A DNA stretch of 64,000 nt from Marinicella algicola (GTDB taxonomy: Bacteria > Pseudomonadota > Gammaproteobacteria > Xanthomonadales > Marinicellaceae): positions 1,614,501 to 1,678,500 of the forward strand of contig NZ_JAQOMR010000001.1 in the NCBI RefSeq assembly GCF_028401385.1. Direction: 5' to 3'. Position 1 is the first letter of the stretch, and the number at the start of each line of letters is the position of its first letter. Both the position numbers and the translations under genes were made by a program. This document shows, in pieces, positions 1-12,826 of this stretch. The notes under the pieces are model-generated. The model made no database searches, was not told the origin of the DNA, and saw only the letters and a list, made by a program, of their open reading frames with translations.

Positions 1-197
<197 letters not shown>

Positions 198-434
198 TTA
201 GGCTGACAGCATCCCGTAGATTTCATCTTTCAGAACCATCCTCCGCTTGCGCAGGTCTTCCATATGCGCATCGTCAGTCGGCTCGATCTTTGTTTCCGCA
301 CGATGAACCGCACGGTTTACCTCGTGATACTCATCGATGAGTTTGGCAAAATGCGCATCCTCAACTTTCAGAGTGTGCATCTTTTCAACGTAGTCGGGGA
401 ATTCATCGGCCAGTTCATGCGGTGTATTCGACAT
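198..434 (-). CDS. DUF465 / YdcH-family small protein
   Basis: A 78-residue, charged, helical protein with the DUF465 pattern: an N-terminal helix (HELADEFPDY), then KMHTLKVEDAHF, and a C-terminal segment LRKRRMVLKDEIYGML. The family is widespread in proteobacteria and has no established function. The start at 434 is chosen because AGGAGG lies about twelve bases upstream and because homologues begin close to this point. It sits between lpdA and the SGNH hydrolase gene, probably as a passenger of the pdh transcription unit. The reading frame is intact. Confidence 0.8.
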   Translation of the reverse strand: MSNTPHELADEFPDYVEKMHTLKVEDAHFAKLIDEYHEVNRAVHRAETKIEPTDDAHMEDLRKRRMVLKDEIYGMLSA

Positions 435-522
435 TGGATATGTCCTCCTGTGATTGAAGCTTATATCCAACGCTAAGCTTTGCCGCACCCCGCTCCTTGA
501 TTTCTGTCAAACCTGCTATCGA

Positions 523-1160
523 TCACAGTCCAAGCATCATCCGAACCATAGGCTCGAGGCCGCGGCCTATCGCCCGCGTATTTTCAGCATCAAGGTGAAC
601 GCCATCAATCGGGCTTGCCTTGGCCACTGATGCTGCATCGTAGAACCCGCATCCCAGATCATCGGCGATTTCACTGTAGTAGGTCGACAGCATCTGTGAC
701 TGCTCCACGATACCCGCGAGAAACCCCATGCCTGTGTCATTCGCTGTAGGCACGGCATGCGGCGGCGAAACCACCAGAATGTCCGGCGCATCGTCACCGA
801 AGGCATAGGGATGCCAACGGATAATCTCGATAAGACGCTTCAGGCCGCTGCGGGAGGCGAACGCGCCGCCTCCGGTAAAGGGTTTCAGGTCATTGGTGCC
901 GAGCATGATGATGACGAGATCAAGCGGGGTGTGACTGGCCAGCAAGGTGGGCAGAATGCGCGCACCGTTTCGATCAGCCTCAGCTGTATGATCATCAAAG
1001 GCGGTTGTGCGGCCGCCAAGCGCCTCGGAAAGGACGTCAACGCCCTCCCCCAAAGCCTTCTGCAGCACCATCGGCCACCGGGCCTCGTGGGCATGCCGGC
1101 CGTCTCCAGCCGGATCGTGCCCGAAAGTCAGGAATCGCCATAGCAAAGAACCGTTTTCAT
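523..1160 (-). CDS. SGNH/GDSL-family esterase, frameshifted near N-terminus
   Basis: SGNH-hydrolase-type esterase of about 212 residues. Read from the ATG at 1160 the protein begins with the GDS block (CYGDS) and then hits a stop; adding one base after GATTCC at 1131 restores CYGDSLTFGHDP and the rest of the family. Block III (GTNDLK) and the C-terminal D-x-x-H block (DGVHL) are present, so all catalytic residues are accounted for. Rhizobial genomes often keep such a gene between pdhC and lpdA; its substrate is unknown. The single-base loss matches the error pattern of the whole window, so I regard the gene as intact in the organism. Confidence 0.8.
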
Positions 1161-1185
1161 TGCGCATCATCCCTGCATGAGGCCA

Positions 1186-2555
1186 TCAGACCAGCATCGA
1201 CATCGGGTTTTCGATATAGCCCCTGAACGATGCCAACACATGGGCTGCCAGTGCGCCGTCAACGCAGCGGTGATCGGTCGACAGTGTGACCGACATGACC
1301 GTTGCAATGGTGATCTCGTCGTTCTTGACCACAGCGCGCTTTTCGCCCGCACCAACGGCGAGGATCGAGGCGTGCGGCGGATTGACGACGGCGGCAAAGT
1401 CCTTGACGCCCATCATGCCCATATTGGAGACCGCAGTGGTTCCGCCCTGATACTCAGCTGGCTTCAGCTTTTTCTCCTTGGCGCGCTTGCCCATATCCTT
1501 CATTTCGTTGGAGATGACGGAAAGCGGCTTTTCCTCGGCCTTGCGGATGATCGGCGTGATCAGACCGCCCGGAATGAAACGGCAACGCCGACATCGACAT
1601 GCTTGTGAACAACCATATTGCTATCGGTCCAGGAAACATTGGCCTCCGGCACATCGCGCAGCGCCAGCGCCATGGCCTTGATCACCATGTCGTTGACCGA
1701 CAGCTTGTAGACCGGCTTTTCGTCCCTGACGGGAGCCGCCTTGTTAAGCTGGCTCCTGAGCGCCAGCAGTGCGTCCAGCTCGCAATCCACAGTCACATAG
1801 AAATGCGGGATGGTCTGCTTCGATTCGACGAGGCGCTTGGCAATCGTCTTGCGCATGCCATCATGTGGCACCAGCTCGTAGGAGCCTTCCTCGAACAGCT
1901 TGAGAACGGCCTCTTCCGACTGCCCCTGCGGGATCGGGGCGGCAGGAGCCTTGTCGCCGGCGGGCGCTTCCGACTTCGGCGCAGCCTTGCCGACACCGTC
2001 GCTCACGGCCTTTTCGATATCGCGCTTGACGATACGGCCATGCGGGCCGGAACCCGAAAGGGCTGAAAGGTCGAGACCTTCTTCCTTGGCAAGACGGCGG
2101 GCAAGCGGCGACGCAAAGACGCGCTCGCCGTCGGCCTTGGGCGCTGCCGGGGCCTTGGCTTCGGGGACCGGCGTATCGGAAGACGGTATCCCGCCCTTTG
2201 CGACAGCATCTACGGTCTTTTCTTCCTTGGGCGCCTCGGATTTGGCTTCTTCCTTGGCGGCCGGAGCGGCGTTACCGCCGTCAGCAGCCTTGGCAGCTTC
2301 CGCTACATCTTCGCCTTCCTCGGCCAGAACAGCGATCAGGGCATTAACCTTCACACCATCTGTACCGTCCGGAACCACGAGCTTTGCGATTATACCCTCG
2401 TCGACGGCTTCGACTTCCATCGTCGCCTTGTCGGTTTCGATCTCGGCAATCACATCACCGGCCGAAACACTGTCGCCTTCCTTCACCAGCCATTTGGAGA
2501 GGTTACCCTCTTCCATGGTTGGGGAAAGCGCCGGCATCGTAATCTTGATCGGCAT
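1186..2555 (-). CDS. pdhC: Dihydrolipoamide acetyltransferase, E2 of pyruvate dehydrogenase
   Basis: Core E2 subunit that transfers acetyl groups from lipoyl-lysine to CoA. Domains in order: one lipoyl domain (residues 1-78, lipoylated lysine in ETDKATME), an Ala/Pro/Lys-rich linker, the peripheral-subunit-binding domain (about 148-185, [14 protein letters not shown]), and the catalytic CAT domain ending in the DHRCVDG active-site motif. One base is missing near 1575, inside [12 protein letters not shown], which splits the gene into two frames; both halves are otherwise collinear with family members. It starts 12 bases after pdhB stops and is surely co-transcribed with it. Total length about 457 residues is normal for one-lipoyl-domain E2. 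Confidence 0.93.
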
Positions 2556-2567
2556 CGAACGTCTCCC

Positions 2568-3955
2568 TTACTTGTAGCAGACGGCCTTAACCGCATCGAT
2601 GACTTCACCGACGTTCGGCAGGGCGAGCTTTTCCAGGTTCGCGGCGTAAGGCATAGGAACGTCCTTGCCGGCGATCGTCATGATCGGCGCATCGAGATAA
2701 TCAAAGGCCTGCTGCATGACACGCGTCGCGATTTCGGTTCCGACGGAGGACTGCGGGAAGCCTTCTTCCACCGTCACCAGACGACCGGTCTTTTTGACAG
2801 ATTCGACCACTGTCGGGATATCCATCGGACGGATCGTGCGAAGGTCAATGACTTCGACGTCGATGCCCTCTTCCGCCAGCTTCTCGGCCGCTTCGATAGC
2901 ATAGGTCATGCCAATGCCAAACGATACCAGCGTTGCATCACTGCCCGTCTTGTGAATGCGGGCCTTGCCGATTGGCAGAACGAAATCGTCAAGCTTCGGC
3001 ACATCGAACTTCTGGCCGTAGAGAATTTCGTTTTCCAGGAAGATGATCGGGTTCGGATCGCGGATCGCAGCCTTCAACAGCCCCTTCGCATCGGCTGCCG
3101 TATAGGGCATGACAACTTTCAGACCCGGAATGTGGCTGTACCATGAGGCATAGCACTGGGAATGCTGCGCGGCCACGCGAGCTGCGGCACCATTCGGACC
3201 GCGGAACACGATGGAACTCTCCATCTGTCCGCCGGACATGTAGTGGGTCTTGGCTGCTGAATTGATGATCTGGTCCATCGCCTGCATGGCGAAGTTGAAG
3301 GTCATGAATTCGACAATAGGCTTCAGTCCGGCAAGCGCTGCACCGACGCCGACGCCAGTAAAGCCATGCTCGGTGATCGGAGTATCGACAACGCGCTTGT
3401 CACCGAATTCCTGAAGCAGACCCTGGGTCACCTTGTAGGCGCCCTGATATTCGGCCACTTCCTCGCCCATGACGAAGACATCGCCGTCGGCGCGCATTTC
3501 TTCCGCCATGGCATCACGCAGCGCTTCACGCACCGTCGTGGAAACCATTTCAGTGCCTTCCGGAATATCCGGATCGGAGGCGATCTCTACGGATTTCGGT
3601 TCGGCCGGAACGGCGTCAGGCGAAGCCTGCGGCTTTTCTTCCTGGGCAACTTCAGGAGCCTTGGTTTCTTCCGGTGCCTTGGTGGCGGCAGCATCAATGT
3701 CGTCAGCGCTCTCACCCTCTTCGAGCAGAACGGCAATCGGCGTATTGACCTTCACGCCCTGCGCACCTTCTTCGACAAGAATCTTGCCGATTGTGCCTTC
3801 ATCGACGGCTTCGACTTCCATCGTCGCCTTGTCGGTTTCGATTTCGGCCAGAATGTCACCGGCGGCGACGCTGTCGCCTTCCTTTTGAGCCACTTGGTCA
3901 GGTTACCCTCTTCCATCGTCGGAGAGAGCGCCGGCATAAGAATATTGGTAGGCAT
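2568..3955 (-). CDS. pdhB: Pyruvate dehydrogenase E1 beta with N-terminal lipoyl domain
   Basis: Beta subunit of the thiamine-diphosphate-dependent E1 heterotetramer. Residues 1-78 are a lipoyl domain ([10 protein letters not shown]), an arrangement known in alphaproteobacteria, followed by an acidic Ala/Glu/Pro linker and the E1 beta transketolase fold ([24 protein letters not shown], then the C-terminal domain with DLRTIRPMD). A missing A in the run at 3883-3886 breaks the frame between KWLK and KEGDS; the sequence reads through once restored. The start ATG at 3955 gives the conserved [18 protein letters not shown] opening. It sits 16 bases downstream of pdhA. Confidence 0.93.
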
Positions 3956-3971
3956 GTTATCCCTCCCCGTC

Positions 3972-4994
3972 TTAGCGCAGGATATCGGTGTAGAGCTCGG
4001 AAACATCCGGCTCCGGATCGGTCTGGGCGAAATCGGCGGCATCTGAGATGACCGAGCGCACATCCTTGTCGATGGCCTTCAGTTCATCTTCGTCGGCCCA
4101 CTTCTTGTCCAGTATCCGCTTGCGGACCTGCTCAATCGGGTCATGTTCAGAACGCATCTTCTGCACTTCATCCTTGCTGCGGTATTTCGCAGGGTCAGAC
4201 ATGGAGTGGCCGCGATAGCGATAGGTCTGCATGTCCAGAATGATTGGCCCCTTGCCCGAGCGTGCGTGCTCTTCGGCGTCTTCTGCCGCGGCCTTGACGG
4301 CGCGAACATCCATGCCATCGACCTGAACGCCGGGGATACCGAACGAGCTGCCGCGCTTGGAGAAATCCGTTTCGGCGGACGAGCGTGCAACCGAGGTGCC
4401 CATGGCATAGCGGTTGTTTTCAATAACGAAAACGACCGGCAGCTTCCAGAGCTGAGCCATGTTGTAGGTCTCATAAACCTGGCCCTGGTTGGCCGCGCCA
4501 TCGCCGAAATAGACGACGGAGACCTTGCCATCTTCACGATACCGGTTGGCAAAGGCCAGACCCGCACCGAGCGGCACCTGCGCACCGACGATACCATGAC
4601 CGCCATAAAACGCCTTCTCCTTGGAGAACATGTGCATCGAGCCGCCCTTGCCCTTGGAATAGCCGGACTGGCGGCCGGTCAGCTCGGCCATGACGCCGCG
4701 GGCTTCCATGCCGGTGGCGAGCATGTGACCGTGATCGCGATAGCTCGTGATGATCTGGTCACCATCCTTCAAAGCCATCTGCATGCCGACGACGACAGCT
4801 TCCTGACCGATGTAAAGGTGACAGAAACCGCCGATGAAGCCCATGCCATAAAGCTGGCCGGCCTTCTCTTCGAAACGGCAGAATCATGAGCATCTCGCGA
4901 AGCGCATGCATTTCCTGATCGCGATCAAACTCGACGATCCGGTTGTTATCTTCTTTTTGGCTGATTTCCGTGAAGCAGTCGCTTGCGACGCCAT
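3972..4994 (-). CDS. pdhA: Pyruvate dehydrogenase E1 alpha
   Basis: Alpha subunit of E1, carrying the thiamine diphosphate site: GDGAANQGQVYE followed by ENNRYAMGTS, and the phosphorylation-loop-like YRYRGHSMSDP. From residue MGFIGGFCHLY onward the frame is clean. The N-terminus needs two corrections: one A restored in the run at 4954-4958, and one surplus base removed near 4880 (in MLMIRRFEEKAGQLYG). The start at 4994 follows TAGGAGG at good spacing. First gene of the pdh operon; the AT-rich 145-bp leader upstream carries a 21-bp palindrome (5082-5102) that could be an operator. Confidence 0.92.
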
Positions 4995-5081
4995 CAAGAC
5001 CTCCTATGGAAGGAAAGATGTGGAGTTGAGCGTCACAATAATGAGTTTTTGCGGCACGGCAATGCTAGATTTTTAAAGAAA

Positions 5082-5102
5082 AACAATAACCAAGTTATTG
5101 TT
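5082..5102. promoter_or_regulatory. Perfect AT-rich palindrome upstream of pdhA
   Basis: AACAATAAC and GTTATTGTT form perfect 9-bp arms around CAA, and a further partial copy AACAATAA follows at 5107. It lies in the 144-bp gap between ftsB and pdhA, in DNA far more AT-rich than its surroundings. There is no GC-rich stem or T-run, so a terminator is unlikely; an operator for the pdh operon is my inference only. Confidence 0.4.
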
Positions 5103-5138
5103 ATTAAACAATAATACCTAAATTAACATGATTTCAGT

Positions 5139-5459
5139 TTATTGAAGATTTCTTTCAAAAATCACGATTTCGTCCGGCTTCAGAAGGTTCAGCGCATAAC
5201 GCGCCTGCTCGTCGAGAGCATCCTTCATCAAAGAGCCGTCGGACATCATCCGCACGCGCTCTTCCATTGCCCGGCGTTCGACCACCAGCTTTTCAAGCTT
5301 GCGTTCATTGAGCGCCTTGTGCACCTCGAAGCGTTCGCCGGCGATCAGGCCGTAGTCACCATGAATGGAGTGATAGACAAAATAGCTCATGAAGCAGGCC
5401 GTGATCGCTGGAACGACAAGGCGGCCGTAAAACCGTGGTTTGTGATGGCGGGTCCACAT
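5139..5459 (-). CDS. ftsB: Septum formation initiator FtsB/DivIC family protein
   Basis: Small bitopic division protein of 106 residues. It has a short basic cytoplasmic N-terminus, one membrane segment (about residues 14-31, VVPAITACFMSYFVYH), a coiled-coil stretch (HKALNERKLEKLVVERRAMEERV in outline) and the terminal extended part ARYALNLLKPDEIVIFE that matches DivIC/FtsB proteins. FtsB links FtsQ and FtsL in the divisome. Its position between eno and pdhA is typical of Rhizobiales and also resembles the eno-ftsB pairing of gammaproteobacteria. The frame is intact. Confidence 0.85.
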   Translation of the reverse strand: MWTRHHKPRFYGRLVVPAITACFMSYFVYHSIHGDYGLIAGERFEVHKALNERKLEKLVVERRAMEERVRMMSDGSLMKDALDEQARYALNLLKPDEIVIFERNLQ

Positions 5460-5580
5460 GAGGCTGACAGTCCGGAAATTTACGCAATACTATGAAGCCG
5501 ACACTAGCGCTGTAACCTTAACCAAGCCTAAAGCCGGCTCCTGTTTCAGGCCGCCACGTCGCCTTTCCGGTTAAAACAGA

Positions 5581-5611
5581 AAATGCCCGCAGCACGGGGC
5601 TGCGGGCATTT
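5581..5611 (-). terminator. Rho-independent terminator after eno
   Basis: Thirteen-base perfect arms AAATGCCCGCAGC and GCTGCGGGCATTT around a five-base loop; reading on the minus strand the stem is followed by CTGTTTTAAC. It lies 38 bases past the eno stop and separates eno from ftsB. Confidence 0.85.
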
Positions 5612-5648
5612 CAATCGTGATAATCTAGTCGTATCAGCCGTCAGGCAA

Positions 5649-6929
<1,281 letters not shown>

Positions 6930-7031
6930 CTACCTGTCGACCTTGCTGTTCGAAATTGTGACGAGCGCGCCAAAGCGCGGCGGTTTTCCATAATACGCGC
7001 GGTGTCTTGGGTCACCGGCACATTGCAGCAA

Positions 7032-7048
7032 AACTGCATAAAGCAGTT
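7032..7048. promoter_or_regulatory. Small inverted repeat upstream of eno
   Basis: AACTGC-ATAAA-GCAGTT, six-base arms with a five-base spacer, about 110 bases before the eno start and 80 bases after kdsA. It could be a weak hairpin or a dimeric regulator site; nothing else in the sequence decides this. Confidence 0.25.
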
Positions 7049-7125
7049 CACTCGTCAGAACTATGACGAATGAAAAATTTTCGGGCCCGTTCGGCGAAAA
7101 ACGCGTCCGAGATCCACGTCATAGC

Positions 7126-7965
7126 TTATCTTTCCTTCGCGATGGCGTCAAAAGCCAGAAGTTTTTCGAGAAGCCGCGGCATTTCATCAAGCGGAACCAT
7201 GTTGGGGCCGTCCGACGGTGCATTGTCCGGATCCTCATGCGTTTCGATGAAGACACCGGCAACTCCGACGGCAACTGCCGCGCGGGCCAGCGTTTCAACA
7301 AATTCCCGCTGGCCGCCTGTCGAGCCGCCCTGGCCTCCTGGCTGCTGAACCGAATGGGTGGCGTCGAAGATCACCGGCGCGCCGGTTTCAGCCATGATCG
7401 GCAGTGAGCGCATGTCCGAAACAAGCGTGTTGTAGCCGAAGGATGCGCCGCGCTCGCACAGAAGCACGTTGTCGTTTCCGCTGTCGACGATCTTGGCCAG
7501 AACGTTTTTCATGTCCCAGGGTGCCAGGAACTGCCCCTTCTTGACGTTGATAACACGGCCTGTTTTGGCAGCAGCGATCAGAAGATCGGTCTGGCGGCAC
7601 AGAAACGCCGGAATCTGCAGAACATCGACGACATCGGCCACCTCGGCGCACTGGGCTTCCGTATGAATGTCGGTCAGAACCGGAAAGCCGAATTCCTTCT
7701 TCAGGTCGGCGAAGACGTCCAGCGATTTATCAATCCCCATGCCGCGCTCGGCCTTCAGCGAAGTGCGGTTGGCCTTGTCGAAGGAAGACTTATAGACGAG
7801 GTCGATCCCGGCCTGCGCGCAGATTTCCACAAGCCGCCCGGCCATCATGAAGGCGTGGTCGCGGCTTTCCATCTGGCAGGGTCCGGCAATGAGCGAGAGC
7901 TTTGCGCCGTTGGAGAACACAGCTTTCGCTTTGCCCTCACCGGCCGAAACGGTGCGATTGTTCAT
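7126..7965 (-). CDS. kdsA: 3-deoxy-8-phosphooctulonate (KDO-8-P) synthase
   Basis: Condenses arabinose 5-phosphate with phosphoenolpyruvate to make KDO-8-P for lipopolysaccharide inner core. The 279-residue protein is intact and shows the family blocks [29 protein letters not shown], the CERG loop, and [20 protein letters not shown] near the C-terminus. It starts two bases after the stop of the upstream VOC gene, so the two are probably translated from one message. The gap to eno is about 200 bases. Confidence 0.95.
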   Translation of the reverse strand: MNNRTVSAGEGKAKAVFSNGAKLSLIAGPCQMESRDHAFMMAGRLVEICAQAGIDLVYKSSFDKANRTSLKAERGMGIDKSLDVFADLKKEFGFPVLTDIHTEAQCAEVADVVDVLQIPAFLCRQTDLLIAAAKTGRVINVKKGQFLAPWDMKNVLAKIVDSGNDNVLLCERGASFGYNTLVSDMRSLPIMAETGAPVIFDATHSVQQPGGQGGSTGGQREFVETLARAAVAVGVAGVFIETHEDPDNAPSDGPNMVPLDEMPRLLEKLLAFDAIAKER

Positions 7966-7966
7966 G

Positions 7967-8854
7967 TCATGCTTCCTTGAAAATAAAGGTCACGCCCTGC
8001 CCGGGGGCCGGCGGAACGCGGATCATCCCATCCGCGATTTCATGGGTGATGTCGTTGCTTACGAGAATATCACCAAGATTGTCGAGGTCTGCGACCTCGA
8101 AAACGACACCACACGCGACAAGCCCCTGTCCTCGCTGCCAGACGCGATTGCGTATTGCGTTCGCAGATAGTCATGAGTGAAGATCGAAACATCGGCGTTG
8201 GCGCCCGCCACCGTCACCCCATGGGGATGAATGTCGATATCGTTGCAATGGCTCAGCTGTTGCAGTAACGGCTCGAACTCCATCGGACTTTGTTCAACGA
8301 TCAGTACGGAAGCAACGCCGGTGACCCCGTTCTGATGCGCCATCAATGCTTCAGGCGGGTCGAGTGGAACAAGTCGCTCGCAGGTAAAAAGAACAGGTCG
8401 GGCGCGCGCAGATCGGCGGCAAACGCCAGGCGGAATCCGGCTTCTGCTTCACTTCCGTCCTCGCGCTGGAATTTGCGCGAAAAACTGAAGAGGTCACCGG
8501 CGGCAATGCCGGCTTCGGCAAATTCTGCGTGATCAGCCGCAGCATCTGCGCTTTTGAAAACAATCGCCGAAAGCCCGTCCTCACCGACCCGGAAACGAAA
8601 TGCACGGTCCCTGCGCACGAACTCGGCTGCGGCGCGCACCTGATTGTGATAGAGGCGCAAATCGGCGATGCCAAGTGGTTCGAGATAGGTCGCGTCGGAA
8701 AAATAGACGCAGGCGTTTTCCGTTCCGAAGGGATGACGCGCATCCGGCGCCACACAAACCCGAGAGCGCTCAGGCGAAGTCGTGCTGTCGCCAGATCGAC
8801 AACCGGCAAAACCAGGTGGTCAAGGGAGCGCGGGGCATGGTGCGAAAGCGACAT
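7967..8854 (-). CDS. Glyoxalase-like (VOC superfamily) protein, three frameshifts
   Basis: About 295 residues once three single-base losses are repaired: near 8755 ([12 protein letters not shown]), in the C/G run at 8357-8359 ([13 protein letters not shown]), and in the run at 8123-8126 ([13 protein letters not shown]). The N-terminal text [23 protein letters not shown] is the classic opening beta-alpha unit of a vicinal-oxygen-chelate protein, and a second such unit follows. It fits the Glyoxalase_3-like family found next to kdsA in rhizobia; the substrate is unknown. Start at ATG 8854, preceded by AAGGAGGAG. The C-terminus FIFKEA ends two bases before kdsA. Confidence 0.75.
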
Positions 8855-8950
8855 CAAGCTCCTCCTTTTTCGGCGTCCTTGATGGCATGAATGGACAAAG
8901 GCTTCAAGCGACCAAGTCGCCTGAACTCTCTGTCAGTTGCCTGCATATAC

Positions 8951-11900
8951 CTACCAGATATAGCGCAGCTTTGCCGATGCGATAAGCGCCGAATATTCGG
9001 CCCCCATTCACCATAGGCCCCTATGGACAGATCGGCTTGCGGGGTCAGCTGGATCCGTGCGCCGATATTGGCGGCCACCGCGCTTCCGGTCGGAGCATTG
9101 CTCGAAATCGAAAACCCGTAACCGGGCAGCGAGACGAAGCTTGCATTCGCATCGCCTCCACTGCCGTAGCGGTAGAGGTAGGAAACCCGCGAATTGATCG
9201 AGAAACGGCGCGCAACGTCACCGGCAGCGGTATCGAAGCCGACGCCCGCTTCAACAGTGCCGCGGAACAGGCTGGCATCGGAATAGGAAAGTGCGGAAGC
9301 TCCAACCCCGGAAGCCACATTCTCTGAGTAGCCGGGCGCGCTTGTGTAGACTGCGCTTGCCGCGGCGAACGGAATAAAGGCAACACCGCTGTCTATGATC
9401 CGTCCGCCTGCTTCGACGCGACCGCCAAAAGTGGTGGCCGAATAACTGCCACGCAGCTGATCCACCGCCGACCCGAAGCTGACGGTCCGGCGGGTATCGA
9501 CGCTGTCGGTGCCAAAGCCAACGGTGGCGACACCGTAAAGCCCCTGAGCCGTCTGGCCCGCTGCCGTGATCGCGCCGTGCAGCGACTGGCTTTCGGCTGA
9601 TCCGTCCTGTTCGGTCTGGTCATAGCTGGTCTGCCCCCGCCAAAGACGAAGCCAACAGAGGCGGTGTCGTTCAACTGGGCGAGATAACCGCCCTCGACAA
9701 TGTTGCCCTTGATGTTTGCACCAGAATTCCCGGCTCCCGAATCGCCCTTAACGGTGGCGGTCTCGCCGTTATATTCAAGCCAGATGCTGTTTCCCGGCTC
9801 AAAAGCCGCATAGGGGCGTATGCCGATGCCGTCGAGCCCCGCCCTGCTTCGGCCCAGTCCCATTGCGGCGCAGCCGCACTGCGCGACGGGCCAACAGACC
9901 AGTAACCAAGCGCCGAACTATTTTCCGCAGACGGCAGTTCGTCATCATTGCTTTTCTGCTCCACCGGCCGCCAGCCGGCCAGAAGCCTGTTGGGATTTGA
10001 GGAACGACGCAGGAAATTCTGCATTCCGAGATTGGCCGTCATCGTGGCATTGACGCCCAGCTCACCGCCAAGTGTGGTCATGGCGGCCTCATAGCCGGCC
10101 CCCGACTGCAGCATTCCGGCTGAAAGCGTTCCCACCAGAGGCACCCCATCATTGAAGGCCCTCACGAGCTGGTCGTTGACGCGTCCTCCGAGTGCGGAGA
10201 AGTTGAAATTGCCGCCGACATAGGCGAGCGACATGTTCAGCCTGTTGGCGTCCTGTTCGATGGTGCCGCGAAACTGCGATGGCAGCGCAGCCAGCGGCGC
10301 ATCCCAGGTACCGGTGATCGCACCGGCTTCAAGCAGGGTATATTGCTGTTTCAGCTCACCGCCATCGACAAAGTCGAGGTCGATTTCCGTGTCGTCGAAG
10401 CTCACCGTTCCGCTGACCTTTGCCGGAACCTGGCTCGTCTGGATCACAGCAGCGTAAGTGGCGTCTGTTTCAAATGCCAGATCGCCGTTGACCGTTATTG
10501 AACCGTCCTCATCGCCCGACAGAAAGGTGCCGCCGGTGCGCACGGTCGTTGAACCAATCTCGCCCGAACCGCCGAAAGCCGCGCCGGCCTTGACATCGGC
10601 ACTTGTGCCACGCAGCGCGCCAACCACCAGAAATGTTCCGCTATCAGCCTCAAGTGTTCCGGCAAATTCATTGTTGTCCGCCGTTAGCCGCAGCGTACCG
10701 GAGCCTTTCTGCGAAACCGAACCCGTGCCGCGCAGTAGTCCGGTGAACGCGATATCGTCGGAGCGGGCAAAACTCAGCTCGCCACCGGTTTCGATTGTCG
10801 CATTCCCGTTCAGCGTGCCGGTCGTGCCACCGTTGCCAACCTGAATTTCAGCACCTGTGTCGATATAGGTATCGCCTTCATTGGTATTGTCGGCAGTCAG
10901 AACGGTTCTCCCGGCCAAGGCAGCGATATCGACCTTGCCGGTGATCGTGCGCGAAAATTCGTAATCCTTTGAGGTGTGGTTGAAGACCAGATAGCCCTGC
11001 CCGTCACCGAACGATACTGTATTCACATCCAGCGTGCCCGGTGCCTGCGCGGCAGCTTCGGGAATGGAACCGATGACCAGCGCCCCCATGGACCCCACAT
11101 TTGAAGCGAGCACAAGATTGTCTGCGACAAGTGTTCCGCCGTCGGAAAGCGCCAGCACGCCTTCGCCGTTCTCGCCAACGATCAGGTCTCCTTCAATCGT
11201 CCAGGAAGACCCGGCCCCATCAATAGCGGCGAGACCGGACGGACCCGCAGCGGATGCGACCGAACTGGCCGTGCTGGTTACGACGCCGCCGTCAACGACG
11301 AGCAACGAGCCATCACCTTCAACGCCTGCGGTAATACCGCCATCCACGGCCCAGGAAGACCCCACGCCGCTGACGATAACGGCACCTGCCCCTGACACCG
11401 TCGTCCCGATTTCCGCGGTGCGGTTGGTCACCGTGCCGCCGTCGAAAATGGTCAGAAGGCCAGCACCTTCGGAGCCAACCTCGAGATTGGATGTATTGGT
11501 CCAGATCGCGCCAGTGGAGACACCGGCAGCCCCCACGCTGCCCGCATCACGGCCAATGATCCCGCCATTCGAATTCAGCGCACCGCCTTCCGTCAGCGCG
11601 AGAAAACCGTCGCCGGTTGTACCAACTGTCATCCGGTTGGTGAGCGAGACGTTACTGCCGGCGCCGGTAACAGCCATAATGCCGCCACTGCTCTGGTTGG
11701 CGCCGACAAGTGCAAAATCGGCCGTTACGGATCCGCCATTGGAAACGATCATGCTGCCATCGCCATTGCGACCGACCCTGAGCGAGGCAGAAAGCTGCAG
11801 TTGTGAGCCGGTGCCATCGACGATCACACTTCCCTCGCCGTTGGCGACATTCCCGATATAGCCATTGCTGCCGGTCATCGTGGCGCCATCCAGAACCGAC

Positions 11901-12826
11901 AGCGTTCCCGAACCGCCGGAGCCGCCACGACCGACATCACCGCCGATGGAGATATCCTGATAGACATTCCAGAGCGACCCACTGCCCGCCACGATCGCGT
12001 CATTGTCCTGGGATGTCGCGTTCTGGCCGATGGACAATGAACCGCTGATCGCATGGGCACCATTCTGAACCAGAACCGTTCCCTTGCCGCTGCTGCCGAT
12101 TGTGGTTGCACCGTAACCGTTCCACTCCGTGGTGGCGCCAGAAAGAGTGACACGGCCCTCAGCACCTGATTCGCGGCCGATGATCGCCTGATCTGACTCG
12201 ATGAACGCGCCATTCGAGACGCTGAGTGTGCCGGAGCCACTGTTGGCCACGGAAAGCCCGTTTTCACCCGTTCCGTAGGTTCGCAGGCTGGTGCCGCTTC
12301 CGGAAAGCGTGACGGTGCCCACGCTGTCTGCTGCACTTCCGAGGATGATTGAGGAGGTCTGGCCGGTTGCTCCTGCCGACATATCGATTCGGCCCGAACC
12401 GCTTCCGCCGACAATAATCGAGTTGTCCATCTGGATCGCGCCACCGCCGCCAAGCGTCAACGTGCCGTTTCCGGTGGCTGACGCGCCAAGCTGTGTTCGC
12501 TCGCCATTGATCGTCGCATTCGACGTCACCCGCCCGGTGGCAGTGTCGCCGATCACGAATGTGTTGATATACTCGGTACCGCCATCAGTCGGCAGCACCG
12601 GTGCATTATTGGTTGTGTTGATGGAAACATTGTCACCGGTTTTCGGTGTATTCGATGTGGCCGCACCATCTTCGAGCCAGTTATTGGCCGTATACCAGTC
12701 CGTCGATTCGGTACCCGTCCACTGAAAATCGGCGGTAAACCCTGGCGTCCCCCAAAGCAGCAACAGTGCGGATGAGCTCAGAAAAGCGGTCCGGGCCGCC
12801 TGACGCTGCAAATTCGAAAAACACAT
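8951..12826 (-). CDS. Large autotransporter (type Va) with repetitive passenger
   Basis: About 1290 residues. A signal peptide (LSSSALLLLWGTPGFTA) leads into a Gly/Ser/Thr-rich beta-helix passenger built of imperfect repeats of the form GxGSLxVxDGGxVTS / GxGSSWxVxGxIxVGxxGxGxLxxxDGG (roughly residues 100-600). A PL1-type autotransporter-associated block follows, then an alpha-helical linker and a C-terminal beta-barrel ending in KLRYIW, the terminal aromatic expected for BAM recognition. Three single-base losses in G runs (9837-9840, 9634-9638, and near 9000) break the barrel region. The start is taken at ATG 12826; TTG and GTG lie just upstream in frame. Likely an adhesin, but the ligand is unknown. 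Confidence 0.85.
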
